Positions 8,283 to 16,600 of a stretch of DNA of 64,000 nucleotides are shown piece after piece; within the stretch, counting starts at the first letter, position 1, and each line of letters opens with the position of its first letter. This stretch comes from Pseudarthrobacter naphthalenicus. GTDB taxonomy: Bacteria; Actinomycetota; Actinomycetes; Actinomycetales; Micrococcaceae. The position numbers and the translations under genes were made by a program. Below the pieces are notes generated by a model, which saw nothing but the letters and a program-made list of their open reading frames with translations, ran no database searches and was not told where the DNA came from. The stretch is from assembly GCF_029076445.1 (NCBI RefSeq), contig NZ_JARESG010000007.1:1-64000 (forward strand), read 5' to 3'.

Positions 8283-8968
8283 CTGCCGAATGGTCCATCC
8301 GGGAGCAGGACCTGCAGACGCTGACCGCGGACCCGGCGTTTCCTGCCACACTGCCCGGACTGGCGGCGGACAACGCCGCGGCAATGGACGCCGTCCACGT
8401 CCACCTGGACAACGTCCTTCCCGCGCTGGATTCGCTCCGCAGCCAGGCCGGCCGGCTCGCCGCCTGGGGCGTGGAACTGGCGAACCGGCTGCTCAGCGGT
8501 CAGCGGCTCCTGGCCGCAGGGAACGGCGGATCCGCCGCTGAGGCACAACATTTCACCGCGGAACTCGTGGGCCGGTTCGATGGTGAACGCCTCCCGTTTT
8601 CCGCCATCGCGCTGCACGCGGAAAGTTCCGCCGTGACCGCCATCTCCAACGACTACGGCTACGAGGAGGTGTTCGCCCGGCAGGTCCAGGCCCACGGCCG
8701 CATCGGCGACGTGCTGGTCCTGCTGTCCACCAGCGGCAACAGCCCCAACCTGCTCCGCGCGGTGGAAGCGGCCGGACGCGTGGGCATCACCACCTGGGCG
8801 CTCACCGGTTCCGGGCCCAATCCGCTCGCCGCTGCCTGCGACGAGGCGGTCCTGATCGATGCGGTCAACGCCAACGCCCAGGAAGGCCATCTGATCGCGT
8901 TGCATGCACTCTGCCGGGCCTTTGACTTGGAGGTCCGTCGCCGGGCCTCGGGGATGGGGCTGCCATGA
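8279..8968 (+). CDS. gmhA: SIS-domain phosphoheptose isomerase, GmhA-like
   Basis: 229 aa from GTG 8279, with AAGGAG 7 nt upstream. A helical N-terminus of about 75 residues precedes a SIS domain with AAGNGGSAAEAQHFTAELVG (the GmhA signature, including Q-H and E for metal and substrate), LSTSGNSPNLL (phosphate-binding loop) and AQEGHLIALHALC (the conserved Q/E/H helix). GmhA converts sedoheptulose 7-phosphate to D-glycero-D-manno-heptose 7-phosphate, the first committed step of nucleotide-heptose synthesis. The C-terminus overlaps the following kinase start in ATGA. Placement next to GmhB- and HldE-like genes supports the call. Confidence 0.82.
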   Translation: MTAEWSIREQDLQTLTADPAFPATLPGLAADNAAAMDAVHVHLDNVLPALDSLRSQAGRLAAWGVELANRLLSGQRLLAAGNGGSAAEAQHFTAELVGRFDGERLPFSAIALHAESSAVTAISNDYGYEEVFARQVQAHGRIGDVLVLLSTSGNSPNLLRAVEAAGRVGITTWALTGSGPNPLAAACDEAVLIDAVNANAQEGHLIALHALCRAFDLEVRRRASGMGLP

Positions 8969-10347
8969 GGATCGTTGTGGTGGGTGACGCGATCCTGGAC
9001 GTAGACCTCTGCGGTGAAGCCACCCGGCTCAGCCCCGACGCGCCCGTCCCCGTGGTGGATGTCTCCACCGTCAGGCGGCGCGCCGGGGGCGCCGGACTTG
9101 TCGCCCGGATGCTGGCAGAGGACGGCTGGCCGGTCACCTTGGTCACCGTGCTGGCGGACGACGACGCCGGGCGGCATGTGGAATCCGCGCTCGCCGGGGT
9201 GAAGGTGGTGGCAGGTCCAAGCGCCACCCCGACGCCTGTCAAGACCCGCGTGCGGGCAGGGCACCAGGCAGTGGTCCGTTTTGATGAGGGCTGCGGACCG
9301 CCGGAGGCGCCGGAAACCACCCCTGCCATGCTCCGGGCTGTGGCCAAGGCCGGTGCCATCATTGTGGCCGATTACGGTCGCGGCCTGGCGGGCAACCCGC
9401 AACTCCGGGAACTGCTGGAGCGGATGGCCGACGACGTGCCCATCGTCTGGGACCCGCACCCCTCCGGCGCCCGCCCCGTCCCCGGCGTGGCAGTGGTGAC
9501 GCCCAACCTCGCGGAAGCTCATCAGGCCGCGGGCACCCGGACCGGTGGCCCCTTCGGACCGCCGCGTGCGGACGGCGCCGGCGGTGTCGCCGCCATCCTG
9601 CTGGACGATTGGCACAGCCGCGCGGTCCTGGTCACCACCGGAGAGAAGGGCGCCACGCTGCTGCTCGAACGGGACCGCACACCCCGCCCCATCCTGGCGC
9701 CGCGGGTAGTGGCCGCCGATCCCTGCGGAGCCGGGGACAGGCTGGCCGCGAGCATCGCCGCCCACCTGCTGCAGGGGCGGGACCTTGAGGACGCTGCCGT
9801 GCTGGCCGTCCACGAGGCAGCCGAATTCCTGGCCGCCGGCGGAGTGGCCTCGCTGCCGGACCGGCACGGCAACGGAAAGTTCCGGCGGCGGCCCGCGGAG
9901 CCGCTGCTGCTGGTTCGCCGGGTCCGGGACAACGGCGGCAAAGTGGTGGCCACGGGCGGCTGCTTCGACCTGCTCCACGCCGGCCACGTCAGGTCCCTGG
10001 CCGCTGCCCGGGAACTGGGTGACTGCCTGGTGGTGTGCCTGAACTCGGACGCATCCGTACGCAGGCTGAAGGGCGAGCAGCGTCCCATCATGGCCGAGCA
10101 GGACCGGGCGGAGCTGCTGCTGGCCCTGGAATGCGTGGATGCGGTCATGATCTTCGACGAGGACACCCCGGAAGCCGCCCTGCAGAGGCTGCGCCCCGAC
10201 ATCTGGGTCAAGGGCGGCGACTACAACGGTGAACATCTGCCCGAAGCGGAGCTGGTGGAGAGCTGGGGCGGGCGCTGCGTCACCGTCCCCTACTATCCGG
10301 CCCGCTCCTCAACCCTCCTTGCAGAGGCCCTCGCGAAAGTCAGCTGA
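8965..10347 (+). CDS. hldE: Bifunctional HldE-like sugar kinase / nucleotidyltransferase (first copy)
   Basis: 460 aa. Residues about 1-300 are a PfkB/ribokinase-type kinase: VVVGDAILDVDLCGEATRLS at the start, and the catalytic GAGD in DPCGAGDRLAASIAAH. Residues about 320-460 are a cytidylyltransferase-like domain with GGCFDLLHAGHVRSLAAARE (the HxGH motif), LNSDASVRRLKG and WVKGGDYN. In HldE these domains make heptose 1,7-bisphosphate and then ADP-heptose (after GmhB). Both catalytic motifs are present, so both activities are plausible. The kinase half is shorter and more divergent than in the second copy at 14017. Last gene of the coupled run. Confidence 0.8.
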   Translation: MRIVVVGDAILDVDLCGEATRLSPDAPVPVVDVSTVRRRAGGAGLVARMLAEDGWPVTLVTVLADDDAGRHVESALAGVKVVAGPSATPTPVKTRVRAGHQAVVRFDEGCGPPEAPETTPAMLRAVAKAGAIIVADYGRGLAGNPQLRELLERMADDVPIVWDPHPSGARPVPGVAVVTPNLAEAHQAAGTRTGGPFGPPRADGAGGVAAILLDDWHSRAVLVTTGEKGATLLLERDRTPRPILAPRVVAADPCGAGDRLAASIAAHLLQGRDLEDAAVLAVHEAAEFLAAGGVASLPDRHGNGKFRRRPAEPLLLVRRVRDNGGKVVATGGCFDLLHAGHVRSLAAARELGDCLVVCLNSDASVRRLKGEQRPIMAEQDRAELLLALECVDAVMIFDEDTPEAALQRLRPDIWVKGGDYNGEHLPEAELVESWGGRCVTVPYYPARSSTLLAEALAKVS

Positions 10348-10408
10348 CCTCTCACGCCGATTCCTCAACAGCTCCACCCCCGGAGCCAACCCCATTGGAA
10401 GGAACACC

Positions 10409-11110
10409 ATGAACACTGACTCATCCTGGCCCGGCCGGGTCCTGGTCACGGGAGGCGGCTCCGGGCTTGGCGCCGCCGTCGTTGATGCCGTGCTCAAAGC
10501 CGGCGGGACACCGGTGGTCCTTGACCGCGATATCAGCACGGTGTCCGGCGTCAAGGCCTTTGAGGTGGACGTTGCGGACCGGGCCGCGGTGGAGCAGACC
10601 GTCCGGGAAGCGGCGGAGTCCCTGGGCGGGCTGGATGCCGTGGTCACGGCGGCGGGCATCGACCGCTGCGGCAAACTGGCCGATGTCGCGGCGGAGGAAT
10701 GGGAGAAGGTGGTCGGCGTCAACCTGCTGGGCACCGTCTCGGTGGTCCGGGCGGCGCTGCCTTATCTCAAGAGCTCGCACGGCCGGGTGGTGACGGTGGC
10801 ATCCACGCTGGCTAAGCGGGCGGTGGCTGATGCCACGGCCTACTGTGCGTCCAAGTTCGGCGTACTCGGCTTCACCCATGCCCTGGCGGCGGAGACGGCC
10901 GGGGAGATCGGTGTGACGGCCATGATCCCGGGCGGCATGAAGACCCACTTCTTCGATGACCGGACCGAGCAGTACCGGCCACAGGACGATTCCCGCCTGA
11001 ACAGCCCCGGCAACGTGGCCCAGGCCATTTTGTTTGTGCTGGCCCAGCCGCAGGGCTGCGAGGTCCGGGAGATGCTGATCTGCCACGCGGAGGAAGGATC
11101 CTGGCCGTAA
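10409..11110 (+). CDS. Short-chain dehydrogenase/reductase
   Basis: 233 aa from ATG 10409, with GGAAGGA 5 nt upstream. Classical SDR features: TGGGSGLGAA (NAD(P)-binding glycine motif), TAAGID (NNAG equivalent), TVAST and YCASKFG (the Ser-Tyr-Lys triad). It begins 61 bp after the HldE-like gene, same strand. It is not of the HldD (extended SDR epimerase) type: it is short, and the active site is the classical YxxxK. It may reduce or oxidise a sugar intermediate of the pathway; the substrate is unknown. Confidence 0.8.
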   Translation: MNTDSSWPGRVLVTGGGSGLGAAVVDAVLKAGGTPVVLDRDISTVSGVKAFEVDVADRAAVEQTVREAAESLGGLDAVVTAAGIDRCGKLADVAAEEWEKVVGVNLLGTVSVVRAALPYLKSSHGRVVTVASTLAKRAVADATAYCASKFGVLGFTHALAAETAGEIGVTAMIPGGMKTHFFDDRTEQYRPQDDSRLNSPGNVAQAILFVLAQPQGCEVREMLICHAEEGSWP

Positions 11111-11140
11111 CGCGCCCGTCTTCACGGCCCGCTGTGCGGT

Positions 11141-12322
11141 TCACAGCCCCAACAGGCTGCGGACGTCCACGTACACGTCCTCCCACCGGATTCCGGCCAC
11201 CAGCGAATCGTTGTGGGGGCAGCGCGGAGCCGTCCAGCCAACCTGTGTGACGTCCGCGCCGCACACGGGGCAATGTGTCACCCAGGAAAGGTGGACCCGG
11301 TGCCGCCCGCGCCCCAGGGGCCCGGAGGTCAGGGCGTTTCCGGCCCAATAGATGCCTACGGTAGGGGCACCGAGTGCCTGCGCCAGGTGACGGGGACCGC
11401 TGTCATTGGCCAGCACCGCATCCGCGCGCGCCAGCAGTGCGGCCAGTTCGCCGAGCCCCAGCCTGCCGGCCACGGAGGACACCCGGCTTCCGCCGGCGGA
11501 ACGGCCGCCCGTGGAAGGACCTCCCGTGGAACGCCCTCCGGTGGAACGCCCTCCGGTGGAACGCCCGACGGCGGCACTCACCACGGCGGCCGCCAGTTCC
11601 GTTTCGGTGTGGTCACCGATCACCACAACCGTGGCGCCGTCGTAGGCTGCTGCCTTGGCGACTGCCCCGAAACTCTCCGCCGGCCAGTGCCGGCGGAGGT
11701 CCGTGGCGCCGGGATGAAGCACCAGGAGCGGCCGGTCCGTCCGCGGCAGCGCGGCGCCCAGCAGGGCCGGGAGCCCGGCCACGAACTCCGCCCGCGGGTT
11801 CAGCCGCGCCTCCAGCAGGACCGGCGGGGCCCCGGCCAGCCCGGCAACTTCCAGGGCACGGGTGGGTTCGTGCTGGTAATACGTGTACGGCAGGGTGCGT
11901 TCCAGGGGCTCGGCGTCCGGGGTCGCGGAGCCCACCGTGTGCCGCGCCCGGACCTGCAGCAGGAACGGGTTGGAGAACCGTCCGCCGCCGTGAAGCTGCA
12001 CGGCGAGGTCGAACTGCCGTGCCCGGGCCGCGCCGAAGAAGGTGGCCAGGGCGGCCGGATCCTCGGGGCCGGGCCGGACACCTTCGGCAGCGGGCAGCAC
12101 CATCACATCGTCCAGGGGCGTGTGGGTGGCGGCCAGGAGGGCTTCATGGGCGGGCGTGCCCAGCAGGGTCACTGCACTGCCGGGATAGGCCGCCTTCAAG
12201 GCGGACACGGCAGGAAGGGCAAACATCAGGTCGCCGAGTCCGCCGCCGCGCAGCAGCGCGATCCGCGAAACCCCGGCAAACCTCTCCAGCACCGGTCCCA
12301 CGCCGCCAACGGTTCGTTCCAT
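11141..12322 (-). CDS. Glycosyltransferase family 9 with internal pentapeptide repeats
   Basis: 393 aa; GGGAGGGG lies just upstream of ATG 12322. N-terminal LLRGGGLGDLMFALPAVSAL, central LVLHPGATDLRRHWPAESFG and C-terminal VLANDSGPRHLAQALGAPTV mark a GT9 enzyme. The C-terminus has a Cys cluster (HCPVCGAD...APRCPHND), as in some GT9 proteins. Between the two halves of the donor domain are five copies of a five-residue unit (RSTGG and variants), encoded by 15-bp tandem repeats at 11490-11564; this loop is absent from the other two GT9 proteins here. Convergent with the SDR gene, divergent from the ALDH gene. Confidence 0.85.
   Translation of the reverse strand: MERTVGGVGPVLERFAGVSRIALLRGGGLGDLMFALPAVSALKAAYPGSAVTLLGTPAHEALLAATHTPLDDVMVLPAAEGVRPGPEDPAALATFFGAARARQFDLAVQLHGGGRFSNPFLLQVRARHTVGSATPDAEPLERTLPYTYYQHEPTRALEVAGLAGAPPVLLEARLNPRAEFVAGLPALLGAALPRTDRPLLVLHPGATDLRRHWPAESFGAVAKAAAYDGATVVVIGDHTETELAAAVVSAAVGRSTGGRSTGGRSTGGPSTGGRSAGGSRVSSVAGRLGLGELAALLARADAVLANDSGPRHLAQALGAPTVGIYWAGNALTSGPLGRGRHRVHLSWVTHCPVCGADVTQVGWTAPRCPHNDSLVAGIRWEDVYVDVRSLLGL
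11490..11564. repeat. 15-bp tandem repeat, five copies, inside the GT9 gene
   Basis: Five tandem 15-bp units with consensus CCTCCGGTGGAACGC on the + strand, the last two identical and the others with a few changes. The unit length is a multiple of three, so changes in copy number would alter loop length without breaking the frame. Confidence 0.85.
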
Positions 12323-12523
12323 GCGCTGCCCCTCCCGTGCTGCCGGCCACCTGGCTCACGCCTGCGCCTGGCCATGCGCCCACGCTTGTTCTCCAGCCTG
12401 TGGTGCCACCCTACGGATGCCGGGCACCGCTGGCTACACATGGATTCTGTGCCCGAATCCGGCGTGTAAACATCCTCTCCCGGGGTACGGGACCGCAAGG
12501 AGAAGTACGTACGGAGGAGATCC

Positions 12524-14020
12524 ATGCATACCACCGCCACACCCACGCCGCCCGCCGCCCGGCAGGTTGACGGCCCCGGACTGACCATCACCGATCCCCG
12601 CACCGGGGAGTATCTGTGGTCCATCCCCGAGGCCGGACCGGACGAGGCGAATGACGCCATCCGGATTGCCCGGAACGCGGCCGCCGGCTGGGCCGCGGTG
12701 GGGCCGGCGGAGCGGGGTGCCGCGCTCCGGAAGGCGGCACGGGCCCTTGACGCAGCGGCGGAGGAACTGGCGGGCCTCAACAGCCGCGAAACCGGACGCC
12801 CGTTTCAGGAGGCGCTCGCCGGAATCGCGGCCGGGGTGTCCACGCTGGAGCAGTATGCCGAGATCGGCCCGTTGCACCGGGGACACAGCCTGCTCGGCAG
12901 CAGGTCCGCCTCTGACTACACCGTTGCCGAACCCCGGGGTGTGGCGGTGCTCCTCACTCCCTGGAACGATCCTGTTGCCGTGGCCTGCGGCCTCATCGGC
13001 GCGGCCGTGGTCACCGGCAACACCGTGCTGCACAAACCGAGTGAACGCTGCCCCCGGCTCGGTGAGGTCCTGGGGGCGGTGCTGACGACGGCATTTCCGC
13101 CCGGGGTCCTGCAGACTGTGTCCGGCGGGGCCGGTGTGGGCACCCTCCTGACCCGGGCCGGCGTCGACGTTATTGCGCACGTGGGATCCAGCGCCTCGGG
13201 CACCCTGATCGCCGGCGCCGGGGCTCAAACGGGGGCCCACGTGATCCGCGAAAACGGCGGGAACGATCCCTTGGTGGTCGACCGGGATGTGGACCCGGTC
13301 TGGGCGGCCGAGCAGGCTGCCATCGGTGCCTTCAGCAACAGCGGGCAGATCTGCACCGCGGTGGAGCGGATCTACGTCCACGAAGCCATCGCGGCCCGTT
13401 TCTGTTCAGCCCTGGAGGCCGAAGCGGCGCTCCGCAACCACAACGGCAGCGTGGCCCCGCTGGTGGACACCAGGCTCCGGAACAGTGTCCATGCCCAGGT
13501 GTCGGAGGCCCTCGAACAGGGTGCGCGGGCGGTGGAGGGCGGTGTTGTTCCCGAGGGGCCGGGCGCCTTCTACCCGGCCACGGTCCTGCTCGAGTGCACC
13601 GACGCCATGCAGGTCATGACGGAAGAGACCTTCGGTCCGGTGGCTGCGGTGCGGGTTGTTCCCACGTTCGAGGACGCGCTGCGGCTGGCGGGCAGTGGGC
13701 GCTACGGCTTGGCCGCCACCGTCCTGACAGGCAGTATCGCCCACGTCCAGAAAGCCATTGCGGCCCTCCCGGTGGGCACTGTGAAAATCAACGAGGTGTT
13801 TGGCGGTGCGCCGGGCGGATCAGCTCAGCCCCGGGGAGTCAGCGGCGAGGGGTTCGGCTACGGCCCGGAACTGCTGGATGAATTCACCCGGGTGAAGGTG
13901 GTGCATGTGGCCGCGCCGCCGTCTTTTGCCCTGCACCTGCCGGACGAGCCGGCGCCGGAACCGGTGCCGGCCGAGCAGATGGCGGAACAGGTGCAGGACC
14001 CGAACGGGAGCCCGCAATGA
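12524..14020 (+). CDS. NAD(P)-dependent aldehyde dehydrogenase
   Basis: 498 aa, preceded by a strong GGAGGAGA. The ALDH superfamily fold is clear: PWNDPVAVACGLIGAA (PWN cofactor motif), KPSERCPRLGEV, the general base Glu243 in RENGGNDP, and the catalytic Cys277 in NSGQICTAVERI; the late motif EETFGPVAAVRV is also present. The ENGG form replaces the more common ELGG. It opens a two-gene unit with the second HldE-like protein, whose ATG overlaps this stop (ATGA). In this cluster it may oxidise a sugar or amino-sugar aldehyde; the substrate is not predictable. Confidence 0.85.
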   Translation: MHTTATPTPPAARQVDGPGLTITDPRTGEYLWSIPEAGPDEANDAIRIARNAAAGWAAVGPAERGAALRKAARALDAAAEELAGLNSRETGRPFQEALAGIAAGVSTLEQYAEIGPLHRGHSLLGSRSASDYTVAEPRGVAVLLTPWNDPVAVACGLIGAAVVTGNTVLHKPSERCPRLGEVLGAVLTTAFPPGVLQTVSGGAGVGTLLTRAGVDVIAHVGSSASGTLIAGAGAQTGAHVIRENGGNDPLVVDRDVDPVWAAEQAAIGAFSNSGQICTAVERIYVHEAIAARFCSALEAEAALRNHNGSVAPLVDTRLRNSVHAQVSEALEQGARAVEGGVVPEGPGAFYPATVLLECTDAMQVMTEETFGPVAAVRVVPTFEDALRLAGSGRYGLAATVLTGSIAHVQKAIAALPVGTVKINEVFGGAPGGSAQPRGVSGEGFGYGPELLDEFTRVKVVHVAAPPSFALHLPDEPAPEPVPAEQMAEQVQDPNGSPQ

Positions 14021-15660
14021 CCCGGGCGGAGGCAACCGGGGCCGGCGATCTTTTCAGCGAGCGCGGCCTCTCCGGCGAGCGCGCCCTCTCCGGCGAGCGC
14101 GGCCTCTTCGACGAGCGCGCCCTCTCCGACGAGCGCGCCCTCTCGGGCGGCCTGCCGCGCCGGCTTGCCGCCGAACGGCCCGCCATCCTGGTGGTGGGGG
14201 ATGTGATGCTGGACGGCTGGTGGAGCGGCACCATCGAACGGCTCTGCCGCGAGGCACCCGCTCCGGTGGTGGACATTGCCACGCGCGCATTCGCCCCGGG
14301 CGGTGCCGCAAACACGGCGATGAACCTGGCCGCCCTCGGAGCCTGGGTATCGGTGGCCGGCATCATCGGGGCAGACGACGCCGGGGCCACCCTGCGCCGG
14401 CAACTCGAATCAGCCGGCATCGACGTGACGCACCTGCACTCCCATCCGGACATGGTCACCACCACCAAGATCAGGATCAGCAGCGGGGGTCAGGTGATGC
14501 TGCGGATCGACGACTCCGCCAGGGCTGTCCCGGCCGACGCGCTGGCCGGGCTGGCGGCCTCGGTGCGCTCCGCCGTCGGCGACCAGGACGCCGTCGTGGT
14601 GTGCGACTACGGTACCGGCGTCCTGGCCGATCCCGTCCGGATTGCCCTTCAGGAGACGCTGGCGGGGGACGGGGCGTACACAGCCGGGGGTGCCGCCGTC
14701 GGCCGCCCCCTGACAGTGGTGGATGCGCACGATCCCCATCCCTGGGCCCGGCTGCGGCCGGACCTGGCCACACCCAACGCCCTGGAGGCTGCCCGGTTGC
14801 TGGGTCTGCGCCTGCCGGAAGGCCCCGGCCGGGTGGATGCCCTGGCCGGGCACCGGGAGGCCCTGTTGACGGCAACGGGGGCGGAGGCGGTGGTGGTGAC
14901 GCTGGACAAGGACGGGACTGCGCTGTTCACGGCCGACGGCGGGACTCACCGCACGTGGGCCCGGCCGGCAGCGGAGAAGCAGGCGTCCGGCGCGGGTGAC
15001 ACGTTTGTGGCCGCCCTGACCCTGGCCAGGTCGGTGGGCCTCCCGCTGACCACCAGCCTTGATCTTGCCCAGGCGGCTGCGGACGTGGTGGTGCACCAGC
15101 CCGGAACCTCCGTCTGCAGTACGGCCCAGCTTGGCCGGCACCTGGAGAGCTTCGCCGACACCGTCCTCGGCGCGGACGAACTTGCGCTGCAGCTGGCCGC
15201 GCACCGGGCCCGGGGCCAGCGGATCGTGCTGACCAACGGGTGCTTCGACGTGCTGCACAGCGGCCATACCCGGTACCTGAACCAGGCCAAACAGCTGGGC
15301 GACGTGCTGGTGGTCGCGCTGAACAGCGACGCCTCAGTCCGCAGGCTCAAGGGCCCGGGACGGCCCATCAACCCCGGGGCTGACAGGGCAGCGGTGATCG
15401 CCGCCCTCAGCTGCGTGGACTACGTAACCATTTTCGACACCCCCACGGCCAGCCCGCTGATCACGCAGATCAAACCGGACATCTACGCCAAAGGCGGTGA
15501 CTACACGCCGGAAATGCTGGCGGAGACCGGCGCCGTGGAGGAATACGGCGGACGCGTGGCCATCCTGGACTATGTGGCGGACCGCTCCACCACCGCCGTC
15601 GTCCACCGGATCCGCGCCGGCGTGGGGGGAGAGGTCTCCGAGGCCGCGGATCCAGGGTGA
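14017..15660 (+). CDS. hldE: Bifunctional HldE-like heptose kinase / nucleotidyltransferase (second copy)
   Basis: 547 aa. Residues about 12-42 are five six-residue repeats (SGERAL-type), then a PfkB kinase domain with LVVGDVMLDGWWSG, APGGAANTAMNLAALGA, VVCDYGTG and the catalytic KQASGAGDTFVAAL. A nucleotidyltransferase domain from about residue 405 has LTNGCFDVLHSGHTRYLNQA (HxGH), LNSDASVRRLKGPGRP and IYAKGGDYTPE. It is closer to canonical HldE than the copy at 8965 (same domain order, full motifs). The extra repeat head is unlike the family's usual start; the ATGA overlap with the ALDH stop supports the GTG-free start at 14017. Two complete HldE-like genes in one cluster is unusual. Confidence 0.85.
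   Translation: MTRAEATGAGDLFSERGLSGERALSGERGLFDERALSDERALSGGLPRRLAAERPAILVVGDVMLDGWWSGTIERLCREAPAPVVDIATRAFAPGGAANTAMNLAALGAWVSVAGIIGADDAGATLRRQLESAGIDVTHLHSHPDMVTTTKIRISSGGQVMLRIDDSARAVPADALAGLAASVRSAVGDQDAVVVCDYGTGVLADPVRIALQETLAGDGAYTAGGAAVGRPLTVVDAHDPHPWARLRPDLATPNALEAARLLGLRLPEGPGRVDALAGHREALLTATGAEAVVVTLDKDGTALFTADGGTHRTWARPAAEKQASGAGDTFVAALTLARSVGLPLTTSLDLAQAAADVVVHQPGTSVCSTAQLGRHLESFADTVLGADELALQLAAHRARGQRIVLTNGCFDVLHSGHTRYLNQAKQLGDVLVVALNSDASVRRLKGPGRPINPGADRAAVIAALSCVDYVTIFDTPTASPLITQIKPDIYAKGGDYTPEMLAETGAVEEYGGRVAILDYVADRSTTAVVHRIRAGVGGEVSEAADPG
14053..14142. repeat. 18-bp tandem repeat, five copies, at the 5' end of the second hldE-like gene
   Basis: Five in-frame 18-bp units encode SERGL, SGERAL, SGERGL, FDERAL, SDERAL-type hexapeptides. 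The codon choice is nearly constant between units, which points to recent duplication and not to slow sequence convergence. Confidence 0.85.
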
Positions 15661-15700
15661 GCAACTAGGGTTGAAGCATGACTGAGGCGGCACACGGATA

Positions 15701-16600
15701 ATGGCGAAGCGCGGCAAGTCAGGCGGCAGGACCAGCGGACAGCGTTCGACGGCGGGCGTCGTCGACGTGCCCAAGGGGACCCGCCCGGACGGTCCCGTGG
15801 AGGGCGTCTACTACATTGATACCGGCGACTGTGAGCTGATCGCGGACCAGGACAACTCGAACGGCTGGCTGCTGAAGATCAACGGGGTGATGAGCTCCCA
15901 CATCGATCTCGCAGATCCCCTGTTCCTGGACTTCGAGTACATGCGCTGGATGGCCGCGCTCATCGAATCCCGCTGGCCACCGAAGGCCGGCGAAAAGCTG
16001 CGCGGCCTGCACCTGGGCGGCGGCGCCTGTTCCCTGGCCCGCTACTTCCACACGGCCTACCCGGACGCCCGCCAGGTGGTGGTGGAGCTGGACGGCAAGC
16101 TGGCCGAGTACGTCCGCGGCTGGTTCGACCTTCCCAAGGCGCCGCTGCTCCGGCTGCGGGTAGGGGAGGCGCGGGAGGTCACCGAAACGCTGACGGCGGA
16201 CACCCGCGATTTTATCATCCGGGACGTCTTCGCCGGCTCCCTGACACCGCGGCCGCTCACCACGGCCGAATTCACGGAGCACATCAAACGGGTGCTCGCG
16301 CCCGGCGGCATCTACGTGGTCAACTCGGGCGACGCCCCGGACCTCAAGAATGCCCGCGAGGACGCCGCCACCATCGCGGCCGCCTTCGAACACACCCTCA
16401 TCATCGCCGATCCCGCCATGCTCAAGGGCCGCCGCTACGGCAACATGGTGATGGCCGGCAGCGACACGCCGCTGGACGGGGATCCGCAGCTGGCCCGCAG
16501 GCTCCTGGGCGGCGCGGTCCCTGCCCATATTTGGAGCGACGAGCAGGTGCGCGCCTTCGCCGCCAACTCACCTGTCCGCCACGACCCGGGAAGTGATTAG
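15701..16600 (+). CDS. Spermidine synthase-like methyltransferase-fold protein
   Basis: 299 aa. A beta-strand-rich N-terminus (about residues 30-80) precedes a Rossmann SAM-type domain with GLHLGGGACSLARYFHTAYP, the acidic loop VVVELDGKLAEYVRGWFDLP and FIIRDVFAGSLTPRPLTTAEF, as in the spermidine-synthase (SpeE-like) family of actinobacteria. Members without polyamine genes nearby have unproven substrates. The N-terminus is very basic (MAKRGKSGGRTSGQRS). It starts 40 bp after the HldE-like gene but its function looks separate. Its TAG overlaps the converging LysR stop by 3 bp. Confidence 0.75.
   Translation: MAKRGKSGGRTSGQRSTAGVVDVPKGTRPDGPVEGVYYIDTGDCELIADQDNSNGWLLKINGVMSSHIDLADPLFLDFEYMRWMAALIESRWPPKAGEKLRGLHLGGGACSLARYFHTAYPDARQVVVELDGKLAEYVRGWFDLPKAPLLRLRVGEAREVTETLTADTRDFIIRDVFAGSLTPRPLTTAEFTEHIKRVLAPGGIYVVNSGDAPDLKNAREDAATIAAAFEHTLIIADPAMLKGRRYGNMVMAGSDTPLDGDPQLARRLLGGAVPAHIWSDEQVRAFAANSPVRHDPGSD

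Noticed and set aside
10409-11110. SDR as an HldD epimerase
   Set aside because: It is 233 aa with a classical YxxxK site; HldD is about 310-330 aa and of the extended SDR type.
11490-14142. Short repeats as a CRISPR array
   Set aside because: Both repeat tracts are contiguous tandem units inside genes, without spacers or cas genes.
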